Shown here: piece by piece, positions 1 to 13,100 of the stretch | Position numbering within the stretch: the stretch's first letter is position 1 | How the letters are laid out: the number at the start of each line of letters is the position of its first letter | DNA from: Gnetum montanum | Lineage: Eukaryota; Streptophyta; Gnetopsida; Gnetales; Gnetaceae | Assembly: GCA_015680685.1 (NCBI GenBank) | Contig: MNCI01020185.1 | Coordinates: forward strand, 525,120 to 589,119 | Length of the DNA stretch: 64,000 bases | Reading direction: 5' to 3' | The notes under the pieces: generated by a model | Databases searched by the model: none | What the model saw: only the letters and a program-made list of their open reading frames with translations | Told to the model about the DNA's origin: nothing | Made by a program: the position numbers and the translations under genes

Positions 1-736
1 GACTTGGTAGATTCCATTCCAAGTCTGGCCTCAAACAAACCACATCTAGTGACTTTGCATTAATGCATTCGGCCAATCCATCCACTTGAAGTAACAAGAA
101 TTCCTTCTCCAAAGAGCCACCACCATTTCGACGAAATGAAGGAGGAGAGAATGGGAAGTGAGAAGGGCCTTAGTTAGAGGGAACATGTTTATTTTAGTTC
201 CATAACCAGTGCTTGTAGCCCAAATGATTATTTCATCTAAGGGGTGTGCTTTAAATTCTCACTATTTTGTTGTTGTTGTTGTTTTTATGTGTTTATGCAT
301 GAGAACCACACCATGCAAAGAATTTGTTATTTTTATTAGCTCAGCTTCATGATAATTGGGTAATGTCAAAGTGGTAAGAAAATTCAAGAAGAAAACATCC
401 AAGCACCCAAGAGAATGGCCAACACAAATGCATCAAGTTCCCTTGAAGTCACACCCTTTTCAATCCTTGAGTCCTTCCTTAGTTTGAGAAATACCCAGTC
501 ACCGATTCGTTTATAGTTCTTATTTAGAAAGGGATTGTATAGTTCCAAGCTAAGAGAGACCATAGAAATTTGTGGATGTATGGATAAAGTGGACTCATTG
601 CCTGTCATATCGAAAGAACCATACCTTAGTATCAACATCATAATCTTAAAGGTAAAAACCAAACATTAGCAACCAGTAGAATATAGTTCATACCATCATT
701 AAGAGCACTTATTAGGGGAAAAACTTAATAAAATGG

Positions 737-740
<4 letters not shown>

Positions 741-778
<38 letters not shown>
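741..778. repeat. (CA)n microsatellite
   Basis: Nineteen uninterrupted CA units inside the non-coding post-gag part of element A. On the minus strand it follows a T-rich stretch. No function is inferred. Confidence 0.97.
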
Positions 779-779
<1 letters not shown>

Positions 780-939
780 GATAAAAAAGTATAAACAATG
801 TTGTAAAAAAATCAAGTTAAAGAAATTTGTAAAACAAGAATGTGCAAAACAAAATTGTGTAAAACAAAAATGTGTAAAAAAAATGTGGAAAACAAAAACT
901 AAAAAGAATTGAGGGCCTCGAATGATCAGCATAGGTGGC

Positions 940-955
940 CATCTCCCCCATGATT
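940..955 (-). other. internal polypurine-tract-like motif, element A
   Basis: On the minus strand this reads AATCATGGGGGAGATG, shortly after the end of the gag-protease frame and before a T-rich tract. The same motif recurs at the equivalent place in other copies in this window and resembles the terminal polypurine tract of element D (CAGTCGTGGGGGTA). A role in plus-strand priming is inference. Confidence 0.45.
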
Positions 956-1012
956 GAATTGAAAGGGAGAGATCCATAATAATGAGCGTTTTTTTGAATT
1001 TCTTAAAATTTT

Positions 1013-4000
1013 TCAACTTCTCCCAATTGATGTTTTCAAGTTAAGAGTTGGAAGTTGGCGACACTCATATTCCAATGTATCTATGCCTTCATTGTGAGCG
1101 TGAGTTATTCCCCCAGTTCATTCCATGCATGTTGGTGGGCTGCTCTCTTGATCAACTGTCAACCACTGGGTATTCTCTTGTTGTGTGGTTGCTACATACA
1201 GGTACCTTTATATCTAAGTCTCTCGGGCACACCAGTTGCATACAGGAGATGCTGAGAATTCCTCCATGTCATCACCCTCTAAGTCACTATATGTGATGCA
1301 TGGAACTTTCTTCTTCTTGATCTTTCCATAAATGTTTTCCTTAGATATTTCCAAGGAAATATTTTGGATTCCTAGGCACATGTTGATGGTGCTAAGCCAT
1401 GCCCTCCCCATTATAATTGGGAAGTCCCCTTTGTTAATGTTGACTTCTATCACCAAGAAATCGGCCATGTATGACCAACCACACACAGTGGTAACGATGT
1501 CCTCCACCAATCCCAAGGGAATGGTGATGGACTGGTCAGCTAGCTCTAGTTGAATATTTCTCTTCTTGAGTGGAGGTAGGTTCCAGGCTTTATACATTTC
1601 TTGTGATATTCAGTTGACTCTGGAACCTAAGTCAAGAAGAGCCTTACGTGGTTCATTCCCAGTGACTTGGAGGTAGATTAAGGGACTTCTAGGGTTAGAT
1701 AGTTTCCTGGAAAGGTAGCCTACCTTGATCCAGTTAGTAATGGTATGTGTTAACATAACCATATGTGTTGAGCCCTGTTGTTGGTTTGAAGGGAGCTCTG
1801 AAGCCTTAATTGTTGGAGGAGTGGTCATAGACTCAACCGTTTGTGGTTGTGAGAGCTTGTTCGGACTCTTGGTTCTGAAGAAAGGTCTTCTCTTTGTATG
1901 GTTGTCAAAACTAGCAGTGGGTTGAAGGTTTACAGCTCTCATAGCATTACATTGCTATGGTTGAGTGGGGAGTTCCCCTTGCATTGTTGGAGCGGGTGGT
2001 AGTGGAACTATCGGCGTATGAGTGGCGGATGGATTCAGAGGATGGTATGTATGTGGCTCTTATCCTGGAGGAGAAGGAGTCCTAAAATACTCCCAAACTT
2101 GGTAGTGATGTTGTGGAGTTGCGTGACCCATATAGTCACTTGGAGAAACCGGCTGCTACACGTAATAGCCATAAGGATCAGGTTGCCGGTAAGGGTATTG
2201 TTGCCCCGGTGGTGGCATCCCCCATAACTGTGGGTATTACCATTGCTGATGTTGCCCGATAGGTTGTGGCGAAGTTCCACTTGGATAATATGTTAACGGT
2301 TGGTGGAACTACCTTGGGTTACCTTGGGGATAAGGTAACCTTTGGGGTGCTTGCCATCTGTTAAGTCTTGGGTTGAGTGCATACATCCCAGATTCTTGTA
2401 GATGTGAGATTATTTGGCAACATCCCTTAGGATGGTCATATTGGTAGATCTTACATCCACCATCATTGTTTGTATCTGAATCCACAACCTCATCAGTGAT
2501 AGCCATTTTTCCCTTACCCTTGTCACGTGCATGGCCTGAATCTCTCTGCTTTTTCTTATCACAATCACTACTTCATTCCTCCTTAGACTCCTCTATGATT
2601 TTCAGGATGGTTTTGAATCTACTGTCTAAGGAGTCCCTCAATTGATCCACCTTAGCTAACACTTCAGTTGTTAATTTCTGAAGCACCAAGGTTTTTCTAT
2701 TCACCAACTCTTCGAGTGGTGACTCATCCTCTTCCTCATAGAATCTTACTTCTTTCTTTCGGAGGGAAGGATCGCGGTTATATTCTTCCGTACTTTCTCT
2801 TTTTCATAGCTCCCATTCTTCTTTAGCTACTTGCTCCAACAATCTATGAACTTCATGGGATCTAAGTTCAGATAACCTCCCTTGGGCATATGTCCTAAGG
2901 GTTCTCCTGGTTTCATGTCTTAGCCCATCTACGAGATGGCGGAGTTGATCCCGTTGTGCGTAATCATGGCCCGGGCAACGATGTAGATATACGTAATATC
3001 AACCCATGGTAGCATCCAAAGGTTCGTTAGTACCCTGCTTCCATCCTTGGATCTGCTTACGCAAGTTGGACACTCTAGAGTATGTTTGGTATTTGTCATT
3101 AAAGAGTTCTAGCATCATTCTCCACCTCCTAATGGTTTTTGGTTCTAAGGACCGGTACCAACTCTCTGCTTCTTTTATGAGTGTCCTAGGAAATAACTTT
3201 AACTTCTGCCACTCATTTTCAATATTTTGCAAGGCACAAGCATTGTGGAATGCCTGTAACTGATTTTTCAGATCAGCATTGTATCCCCCCTCAAAGTGGG
3301 GGATATTATTCATGTCAAGTCTCTTGATCCGACTATCTTTTTGTTGCCTTGTAGGTATTCTCACAACCCCCGTAATATCTAACATACTTTGGGTGGCAAG
3401 TAGGGGTTCATCATGATCATCTCTCTCATGAAGTCTATGATGCCTATGTGGTTCCCTACTTTCCATTCTTTCATGCCTTGATTCTCTCGAATGCCCTCGT
3501 CCTCACTCTCGACTCTCTCGTCGAGGTCTCTCATTTTGCTTACCCTTATCCTCATCATTGTGCTCTTTGTGATTACATCCTAATGTGGAAGGAGAGGGTG
3601 AATGATGCGATGAAGAGGAAGAAGAAGGAGAACCATTGCCATGACGATGTTTCTTACCTTCTTGTTGGTGGCTATGGATGGCCCTGATCGTGATGACGAT
3701 CTGAATGCCCATCCTTGTCATGTGTTTTTGTTTCCTTAGTGAACACTTGGTGTTCATGGGGATCAGAACCAGGGTTGTGAATCGTAGAGTGTAGGTTCTA
3801 ATGATATCGTATCTTCTCACCATCATGAGGAGGGGGAACATCATTTGATGGAGAACCTGTTATAACTGGTTCACCATCTCCAATTTCGCTTAGGACGTGC
3901 GGGACCCCTTTGCCCTTCAACGATGTATGGTAGCTCTACTACTGCAGGCCGCTATGGGATGGTAATCCCTTGTGTCATAATCTTTTGCAACATATTCAGC

Positions 4001-4279
4001 ATATAGTTGTGTCATGCCTATCTGTGCAAGAGCATGGAGGAGCATGTTGGGGACTACATGATCTAAGGGTAACACTATGTTACCTTGCAAATCTCACCAA
4101 CACAATTGTTCATCCTGATGGAGGATAAAAGTAAAATCAGGTATATACTCATCGGGATGAGTATATACCACTCAATATTGTTGAGGAGCTGGTAGTTCTT
4201 GGTTATGCATGTTAGACTGCCGACGGTCTCTTATGTGATTCCTAGGTGGTGAAGTGCTTTTATGAGAAGAAGAAGACAT
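1013..4279 (-). pseudogene. gag-protease polyprotein, element A (decayed)
   Basis: One reading frame (about 1089 codons) runs from the ATG at 4279 to the stop at 1013 and is broken by in-frame stops, with no frameshift needed between the main blocks. The N-terminal ~130 residues (DFTFILHQ... block) are shared with the copy at 54.1 kb. A retrotransposon gag domain follows (about 3470-3000), with the typical W-K-L-F-P, A-WY-SL and F-KYQTYSRVSNLRKQIQGW signatures. A C-X2-C-type H-P-x-G-C knuckle lies near 2430-2470. The aspartic protease is at about 1700-1214, with ALLDLGS as the active-site block and the flap-side motif FPIIMGRAWLS. A TGA splits the protease just after its active site, at a position that is Leu in the copy at 49.6 kb. 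After the protease comes a VATTQQENTQWL tail that matches the 30.9-kb copy. The product would assemble virus-like particles and process Gag; here it is not functional. Confidence 0.85.
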
Positions 4280-4406
4280 TGTTATCTTGTCGGTGTGCTA
4301 TTAACCATTGTTTAAATTTTCTTCTAATTAATCCTAAGGGTACGTTTAAGCTTCCCAATGATGTGGATGATTTCCTATGTTCTACTTAGCGCACAAAAAA
4401 CTTATT

Positions 4407-4424
4407 CCCAGACAATGGTGCCAA
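4407..4424 (-). other. primer-binding site, element A (tRNA-Asp-like)
   Basis: Directly after the 5' LTR end, the minus strand reads TTGGCACCATTGTCTGGG. This resembles the TGGCGCCGTTGCCGGGGA site complementary to plant tRNA-Asp, with transition-type differences. Its position at the LTR edge supports the call. Confidence 0.65.
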
Positions 4425-5219
4425 TGATGAGTGGCGAGGTACCCCTACACTCAACCATACGAATACAAGCATTACACGCGCTATCTGGTCGAACTCCGCA
4501 GACTAAGTGCCTACACGCCTTATGGAACACTTAAGGTTAATCATTCGTTGTCTTCCCAGACTTACTTGTATTTGTCACAGTTGTATAGTTAAGTAAGTCT
4601 GAGGTATGTGATTTTTATATCTTTTATGTTTTATCGCCAATGCTAGGAGGGAAAAGGTGAAGAGACTAATTAGCTAACTTTAACTAACTAAGCCTTAATT
4701 AACCTAACATCAGTATCCGTTCCCACTTACCGTTCACACCCTGAGCCGATGCAACCTTCTAGGATTACCAAACGCTATTCGTTACTGGGATTACCAAGCG
4801 TAACGCACGTGCTCTAAGTGGTTGTACTAAATGCACTTAACTAGGAGAGAAGGGTTGAGAGAGATTTAATTAACTAATAAAGAATTTAAACATTAACAAT
4901 AAATAATAGTAATTAAAGTCCTATTTAGCTTAGTCCAGTCACTGCAAGGTTTATCCAAAAGTTTGTCTTTATTTCCGTACAAAAACTTGTGCTCAGGTAC
5001 AATATTTTCTCGAATAAAGATCCGTTCACTTTGGAGCTCCTACTGCGAGCACATGGAAATTATTCTATCTTTGGAGAGGTAAAACTACCAGAGTTTCACT
5101 AAGGGTCTAGATCTAGATGGTGAAACAAGGGAGAGCCGCTTCTTATTTATAGAAATGACGATGGATTGCGATATCTCGTATGCGATATCATGGGAAAGAC
5201 ATGCTATCGCATCCCATCA
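4425..5219 (-). mobile_element. 5' LTR of element A
   Basis: On the minus strand the LTR begins TGATGGGATGCGAT at 5219 and ends CACTCATCA at 4425 (795 bp). U3 carries several GATATC-containing words and a CTATAAATA box near 5145-5155. The downstream part is recognisably the same family as the LTRs of element D at 33.5 and 41.4 kb. The right edge abuts foreign gag sequence at 5220. Confidence 0.8.
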
Positions 5220-6900
5220 CTAGTCATGATCCAACCTATGTAGCCTATAAAAGTCAACATACATTGAGAAACAAAGAAAAACAAACAAAACAATACAACT
5301 ATAGCAACTGTGACCAAAGAAACAAAGACCATGAATTAAGGGCTAAGGGCCAACCCACCCAATGCCCCCACTAATGACCACAATAACCAACCATCAACCT
5401 CTATGTCTATTGCATCAATAAAAACTAGACCTAATTTTGAAATGAAGGAAAGGTCTAAGTACATTACCTTACCTCAAAAGTTATCCAAGCTATTAGACAA
5501 ACTTTTGAAAAGTGGATGCATTTAATACAAATAGATGTCTAAAGCTTCTTGAAAGAATTATGATAGACTCTGTGAAATAGCCAAAGACCCCACTAGAGTA
5601 ATGAAGGATGACCCTCAATTTCCTAGGTACTTCAATTTAGATTGCTTCTACCACTATCACTAATTTCTTGGTCATGACATAGACTTTTGCCTTACATTGA
5701 GGGATGATGTGCAAAGGATGATAGATAGTGGGGAGCACTATACCCAACAACAAGGATGATAAGCCCACTCCCATTTTAGCTATACCCATGACCTCCTTTG
5801 ACCAACTCACTCCAATTAACAGGCCACAAGAGGACACCAAAGCTCATAACTAAAAAAATGAGGAAAAGCCCCAAAAAGCACAACCTAAAGCCAAAGTTTG
5901 CATTTTGGGATGCATGGAGAAAGTAAAGCACAATTGGGGCAACAATCCCATGGCTAACAATAAAAACTTCCTCAATGTGATAGATCAAGGTAGGTAGTTC
6001 TTCAAGCAGAAGAATACAACTTTAAGCTTGTATGACCTGATCATGACTTCTGCCACACATCATGAGGTGTTGGTCAAAATGTTGACTTCCATCACCATTA
6101 GTGAGGACATCCCTGCTAATAAAGAATCCATCCATGTAGTGATGGTTCCTCCCTTACCAAGGGAGGAACAATCAACACCCCTAGTATTTTGTAATGGTGA
6201 AATTCCCAAAATGGTGAAGTAACTAGGGCTCTTCTATTCATAACCATATGTATAGGATAGTTTAAAATGCATCGAATGCATGTTGATGATGGAGCTACAA
6301 TTAATGTCATACCATGCACCATTGTTGAATGCTTGGGCTTAATTGAGCAAATATATCCTACATCGACAACTACCCTCAAGTTTTTTCTTAATGAATCAAA
6401 GGTTGCTATCAAGGGGTCCATCTCCTTAGGCTTTGTGGTAGGGGAGAAATTCCCACCATCGCTAGTTTCTTAGTGGTGGAGGGAACACTAGGGCTCAACC
6501 TTATCCTAGGAAGATCTTGGTTGGCTCAATTATGAGCCATATCCTCACCCATTCATCCAGAAATTCATCTTCCTTACAAGGAAGGTGAAATCATAATTCA
6601 TGATGATAATGCGATTCCTCTAGCTATCAACAATGTGAACATAGAGTAGGGGTCTAAAGTGGAGCTTCAAGAATAAGCTCCCAGACATGAAATTCAACAA
6701 CTCAAGAGAGAGAAAAAACTTGAGAAATCCAACAATGACAATGATAAGTAGTAGGATGCATCATGGGATGAACTCCCTTTTAGCATCATCAACGAAGGGG
6801 ATGGTGAATATAAGATTGTGTAGAATAGACGTGACTCATTTCCTAATCTTACAAAGATTAGAAAGAATCTGCACAAGTGAAGTTCAACTTAGCCTTTTCA
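5220..6900 (+). pseudogene. gag C-terminus and protease of a Tat-like Ty3/Gypsy element (B), decayed
   Basis: This is the remainder of a gag whose 5' part was displaced by insertion of element A. Visible blocks: a basic segment, then IAKDPTRVMKDDPQFPRYF, then a zinc-finger-like CFYHYH-FLGHDIDFC followed by LRDDVQRMIDSG at about 5640-5740, typical of Tat-lineage gag. The protease begins near 6267 with VDDGATINVIPC. It shifts frame near 6450 and continues as FLVVEGTLGLNLILGRSWL, the conserved ILGR-WL block, to about 6530. Stops and a frameshift make it non-functional. It may be the 5' half of the same element whose pol begins at 14258, or a separate gag-only copy; the sequence alone does not settle this. 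Confidence 0.75.
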
Positions 6901-7124
6901 TCCCATGCCCTTATAACTAGATATGTGGTTAGCCATGTAGCCTAATTTGTTATACCTTTCTATGTAGCTTGATTTGTTTTACTCCTTATGCATGTAGCTT
7001 AAGTTTCTACGTTGCATTTTTACTTATTTATTATAAACTTTCTCATGTTATAAATATCTAAAAGCTTCAAATAATTTAGAACATAAAATCATAGATATAA
7101 GCTTCTTCTTCTTATTCTCAACAT

Positions 7125-7345
7125 GATTTGCTAAGACCTTATACTAGCATCATGGCCCGCCATGGCCTTAAACTAACAAAGATAATCACACAACATGGCT
7201 TGCTATGGCCTTAAATTGGCAAAATTGTAGTCTGCTAAGACTATAAACTAGTTTCATAGTTCCCTAAGACTTTACACTGACAATATGATCTACCATGACC
7301 TTAAATTGGCAACACAATATAACCTATGCCCACAATGTCCTAAAA
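7125..7345 (+). repeat. degenerate ~30-35-bp minisatellite
   Basis: About seven imperfect units share the core GCTATGGCCTTAAACTAGCA and are separated by short variable spacers. Single units of the same core occur near 13680, 13965 and 20520-20570, linking this stretch to the untranslated parts of the Tat-like element further right. Confidence 0.65.
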
Positions 7346-8044
7346 CTAGCAAACATATTCTCTATTACTATACTTCTTTTTGTTTAGCCTATTATCACAT
7401 TGATTAGTCATTTAATGTTATAGCCAAAATTTCAACCAAGCCATTCATAATGTTCACAACATTTACTGTGACAATATGTATAGCCAAAAATAGAACCAAA
7501 AATTTCAAATTTAAATTTAAAGTATCCATAACATACATAGCCATGGTTGCACTATGTGACAAAAATGTCAAAAAAATAATAACAACCATCTATAACATAG
7601 TCTTGGCTAAGAATAGCCATCAACATGAAAATAAAAATAAATAAATAGCCAACAAGCTAAGCTGATGAAGGTTGTTGAGATGCGTTTGGAGGAGGAAGTG
7701 ATGGGTTGGGGCCACCAATATATTCTGATACCTGAAATACAATAATACATAGTTAGCTAGTAACTAATAACTAAAACCATGAACAAAAAACTAAAAATAT
7801 AAAATATACTATGGCCCCAACCATATATGCGGACAAGTGTGACCACAATATCACATTGAAGTTTTATAGAATGTAGGCAAGAAATTCCCTTGCCCTAGGC
7901 TAGAACCATAGTGATAGCTTTTCCAAAGGTATATCGGGAAGAGGGGTATTGGTCTTGGGATGACCAATGTAGTAGAGAATGCCCACCAACTCTATGATGA
8001 TGAGGAAGGGCTTTAAATAAACCTTTCATGAAGCAAAGGAAAAG

Positions 8045-8347
8045 AACTATGACCAATTAGAATTTCTTAACAAATTTGGGAAAAAAAATCCTAGTTGAAG
8101 GTGAAATTTGCCTTTATAAAAAGCTCTAAGGTGTTTATCTAAAGTAGCTTAATACATTCCACCAAAAAGGATTATTACAACCTTGCATAGCAAAAACATT
8201 ATGGCCAATTGGAATTACTTAACAAATTTGGAAAAAACATCCTAGTCAACGGTGAAATTTGCCTATATAAAAATCTCTAACGTGTTTATCTAAATTAGCT
8301 TAGGAAATTCCACAAAGAAAAAAAGCATTATTACAACCTTATATAGC
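8045..8347 (+). repeat. two-copy tandem duplication, ~150 bp per copy
   Basis: Copies at about 8045-8190 and 8196-8347 share a common order of blocks (ACCAATTAGAATTTCTTAAC, GGTGAAATTTGCCT, GTGTTTATCTAAA, ATTACAACCTT). Scattered differences show that the duplication is old. Confidence 0.8.
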
Positions 8348-10129
8348 CTTTTACTTCATAGCCTGAAATATTATAGCCAAAATTAAGTCTTAGTTTAGAC
8401 CATGCATAAACTTATAAAAAGCATTAAGACTTAGAAAAAGCATATAGCCATAGTAAAAATCTTTCTAAAAATAGTAAATGCTTTTCTTTTCTTTAAAAAA
8501 ATTTACAACACAATTTTTACATGATTGTTACAAGAAAAACTACACATATCAATCACATCCATCCAAAATTTAACCTTATTTGCATAGTTTAACAAAAAAT
8601 TCATTAAAATTTTTTTTAGGTTTTGATTTTAGTGATTCTACCACAAAAGGAATCCAAAAATCATAAACCTTAAAACCATGACCATTGCAACCAAAAATAC
8701 ATAACCGGTTTTACATGGAACATAGAAAAATTAGCAAAAAACTGTAGCCATCACCATGAATCCCCTTTCATGCAGGGTTGGTAAAAAATTTACCAAAAAT
8801 TTGTTTGAGCTCCAAACGAAGTGACTTGACCACCATTTGAAATTTTAAATTGAGACCCATGTACCAAAACTTAATGAAAATTCAAAATCATTACCACTTA
8901 TTAAGAAAAATTCACCAACTTGGACAAGAATTTGAAAATGGCACAAACCTCCTTTTGACATAGGCTTACCAAAAAATTCAGAACAAATTCATTTTAAAGC
9001 CAATAAGAGTAATTATACCTTCATTGGAAAGTTGAAGTAAAGTCCTATCTATCCATAACCAAAAAATATCCAAAACTCTTGCCATTTCATTAGAAACAAT
9101 TCATGAATTTACATGAAAATCTAAAAATGGCACACAAAAACCTAACTGCACGACCTTAGAAAAACAACCATAACTCCATCATTACTGATCCAAATTGAAC
9201 AAGACAATATCCCTTAGAAAGCTTATAGGTAGGGCTACAAACCCATGATATTGGATTTGAAAGAAAAATGTAGAAATTTTCTTAAGGAACAATACACAAA
9301 ATTACTTGCTTTTTTCATGTAAAAAGCTAAAAAGCTAAAACCCAACTTAACATAGCCAAAATAGTCGAAACAATTAATACCCATTAGAAAAAAAACAATC
9401 TAAATAATGGGGTAGGATTTCTTTTAAATTTAATTTTGATGAACCTTTTGGCCTAAATGTAAGAAAAATGGCCATATCCCCAAAATTTGGGAAGAAAGCA
9501 TGAAAAAAACAAGCTTGGTTTTAAAAATTGACTCTACTAAAGACAAAATAACAAAACAACCATAGATCTACATAGAAATGGAAAAAATAAAAGGTGGGAT
9601 TTTGTCAAAATTTCATTTTACCCTCTCTATTAGCGTAGATCTAAGAAAAATTGCCCCACACATGGCAAGAAAAACATAAGAAAAAGCAATGAAAATGACC
9701 AAAAAGCCAGGCAAAAATAGGGTGAACTACCTACCCCAGACTAGTAACAAATGAGACATGGATGGAGATAGGCCTAGGTAATTCTTGTAAGTCTCTAGCA
9801 CACAGATACACCTTCTAAATATTAGGATTCCATCTCTTTCCTCCATGCTACTTAGGTGCCATGGCAGGCTCAATGTTTTGGATGATTGAAATTAAGAAAA
9901 ATAGGAGTTCTACACTATCTGTAAGAAGGAATGAGGCTTCCACACTGAGGATAGGTTTCTTTTGCCTCAAAAATATCTGCTAGAGCTCTCCTCTAATGTA
10001 TAGTTTTCAAAAATGAAAATTATGATTAAAAAAACTTGTAAAATTTGGCATTAAAACATGTCTAAACCTAGACACCCACCTCTAAACCCCAATTTCCCTT
10101 ATAGTGCACCATAACTCTAAGGGCACTGA

Positions 10130-13100
10130 AGTACAAAGGGGGAAAATTCTCTTCCACATTGAGATTGGTGGGAGTTAAACTCAAAATTCAAAATTTTAAA
10201 ATTTTGGATTATGGGCCCCACCATACACCTTCACTCTTGTCTAAAATTGCATCAACATTAAGTTTTGAGCACTTTTTTACACTTAGAAAAATAACCAAGC
10301 CTTAATTCCCATGCATCCATGTTGGGGATACCATACCCAACATGGATACATACCTTCCACTCCATAAAACCATTAAAACATAATATTTTTGCCATTTTAG
10401 TAACCAAAACCTACCTTTTTTTCAACCCCAGGTTTCTAAAGGGGTTGGACATGGACAAATCTAGATAATTTGGGTTTCTACATTGGGGAAATAGTGCCCA
10501 ACATGGAAGAAAAGGGAGTAACATCCATTCTTACCTCCCAACACCCATCTAGCCCAAGTTTGACTTTGAAGTAGGTTCCACATGATCTAGAACCCCTCCA
10601 AGTATCTTTGATAGCCTTGGAACCTCACCAAACCTAGTTGAAATTGGTCAAAACTAGTTGAAACCTTAGGATTTGATGTTTCCATGCTGGGGAAGGCTTC
10701 ATCCATGATGAGCATCTTATCCCCAACATGGATGGATGGGAGGAAGTAAAAAATGAGCTAAATTGACTATATAGTAACCATTTCTCAAAGCTTGGTAACA
10801 CCTAGACCCTACCAGAACCCTTTAGAGCTTTTGAATATCCCAAAAGTAGTCAAATATGTCACAAAACTACCATCCCCCTCTCATCTACATTGGGGCCATT
10901 ATGCCTAGTGTGGAAGAAAGGAGGGAAACTACATGAGGCACTTAGGAGCCTCCAAATTGTTGGATCTTAACACCCAGTATTGACCATTGACATTGACAAC
11001 CTTGAAGACTAACATGCATGGTTGATTAAGTGTCGAACTGGCCTAAACTTGAAGTTTTTGATTCTTCCACATTGGGTGAGATCTCTTCCATGTTTTCCAA
11101 CATGGAAAATTGGGAGAATTATCTAGGAAAATTAGTGGGAGGTCCTAGGGACAAGAAAACAACCTCAAATTGCCTTGTGTCTAATACAAGAGCCTTCACA
11201 ACCTTTCCAGATATCACCTAATTGTAAAAATTAGCAAAATCCAATCCCCTAAGGTTCTTCCATACTGAGGGGGATCTCTTCCATAATGAGCATTCCAATA
11301 TTAGCATGGATGGTAGGGGGAAGCAAAAACTATTGAAGTTTGCATGTAGTTTGACTTACGAAAGCAACCCAAACCTTTCAAAATCCAACAAACTTCTAGA
11401 AGTTACCTAAAATAATCCAAACATGCCTCTCTTAGGTTCTCCACACTAAGGAAAATCCCATCGATGCTAAGCATCCCAGACTTAGCATGGATGAAAGGGG
11501 AGAAGGCTAAAAACCCTTTCACAACCCTCAAAATAATCAAATTTTGATTGTAAACATTAATAGCCAACACCAGCAACCCTATAGACACTCATGCATAGCC
11601 AAAATTGTCAAGAACAGAAAAAAGTTGGAGTTTCTTGGTTCCTTGATGTTGGCGGCCATCTCTTCCACATTGGTTAGCATGGAAGAAAGGGGGGAACCTT
11701 GGGAAAACTTCAAACGTTTCCTTATAGACCTTAAACAAATTCTAGAAAGCCTTGTGTGTGTTCTAAGACACTATCTACTCAACCTAGAACCCTCAGACTC
11801 TCCAAAATTAATCAAAAGTAGCTAAAAAATCCTTTTCCCAAATCTTCCATGCTAAGCATGGAAGCCCCAGCATAGAAAAAATGAAAAAGCATAAAAACTA
11901 CCTAATAAACCTTGAAATAATTAAATTTTAACATTAGGCATCGGTAGTTGACACTAGCAACCTTAGAAGCCTGCATGCATAGCTAGAAATGTCAAAAATT
12001 AGCAAAAAGTAGGGTCTCCTAGTTCCTCCATGATGAGGGCTCTTTCTTTCATGATAGCTAACATGGAAGGAAGGGGAGAACTTTTGGGACACTTCAAAAT
12101 AGCCTTTAAACATCTCAAACAAACATCTTGTAGCCTTACATGAGCCCTAAGACTAGTTTCATGCATTCTTGAGTCCTCAAACCTTGTAAGATTGATCATT
12201 GAAAATAAAAAAACTACTCCCCTAGTCTTCTACACTAAGTGTACTATCCCCGAACATGGAAAAAGAGGGAAAGCTTAGGAACCATCTAGAAACCTCCAAA
12301 CTAATCAATTTTGACCTCAAATCCTAGTTTTCGACCCTAGCAACCCTAGAGGCACACATGCACAGTCGATTGAGGCCAAAACTAGCATAGATTTAAGACT
12401 TATGGTTCTTATACATTGGGGATCCCTTCCTCCATGTTTCCCAACATAGAAAATTAGGGGGAAACTAATTTAGAGCTCCTAAACACCTCAGAATGACATC
12501 AGATAATGCATGCACTCTAGAACCCTATTAGTAGCTATTGGAGACTTCAAACCTTAGAAAATTTATGCCAAATAGATAAAAAGTGGTTTCCCAAATCTTC
12601 CACACTAATCTCCCTATCCCAATCATGGAAAAATAGGAGGAAGTTCAAAAAACACTTAAAAGTACTCAAAATTACCAAAATTTTACATGAAACAATAGCC
12701 CTTGCCCCTAGCAACTCCGGAAGCTAACATGCATAGTCGATTGTAATTCGAATTCATCTAGATCTAGGATTCTTACTTCATCCAAACTAGAGAGGGATCC
12801 TTCCATGTTGGGAAACATGGAAAAGAAGAGGTAAAACTACTTTTACACTTCTAGTGGTAGGATGACACTCTTGGAAGCCAAGGATCTACGTAGGAGAAGC
12901 CTACGATCTCATAGCCTTAAGATTTTGCTTATTTGATCTTATTTTGATCTCCAAAATTCATTCCCCTAATCTTTCATGCTAGAGCAACTTCCCTAGTGTG
13001 GAGATAATGGGGAAGACCTTAGATTTCCTTGCATGACCTCCAAATATGTCTAAAATCAGCTAGAAACTTATGAAACCATGATTTATAGCCCTAGGAGCCA

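Larger units (their letters stand above)
1..5219 (-). mobile_element. Athila/Tat-like Ty3/Gypsy LTR retrotransposon A, 3' part beyond window
   Basis: A minus-strand element: the 5' LTR lies at 4425-5219, the primer-binding site just below it, and gag-protease at 4279-1013. The remaining internal sequence runs off the left edge, so the 3' LTR is not seen. No reverse transcriptase or integrase occurs after the protease in the 1 kb available. At the right boundary the flanking DNA is the plus-strand gag of a different element, so A was inserted into that gag; the matching target-site copy would lie outside the window. Post-gag non-coding sequence near 440-465 matches elements at 31.77 kb and 36.81 kb (core GGGTGTGAC-TCAAGGG), which shows common ancestry. 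Confidence 0.8.
6930..10100. other. non-coding A-rich stretch, no gene seen
   Basis: I see no coding potential beyond short chance frames. It contains the minisatellite at 7125-7345, a tandem duplication at 8045-8347 and many repeats of the word ATAGCCAAAA. Sentences such as the CATAACTCCATCATTACTGA block near 9170 resemble plant retrotransposon untranslated or LTR DNA, so it is best read as untranslated transposon sequence. Confidence 0.5.

Noticed and set aside
699-1016. Minus-strand ORF with a Cys-Val repeat
   Set aside because: Translation of the CA microsatellite and T-rich post-gag DNA; not a gene.
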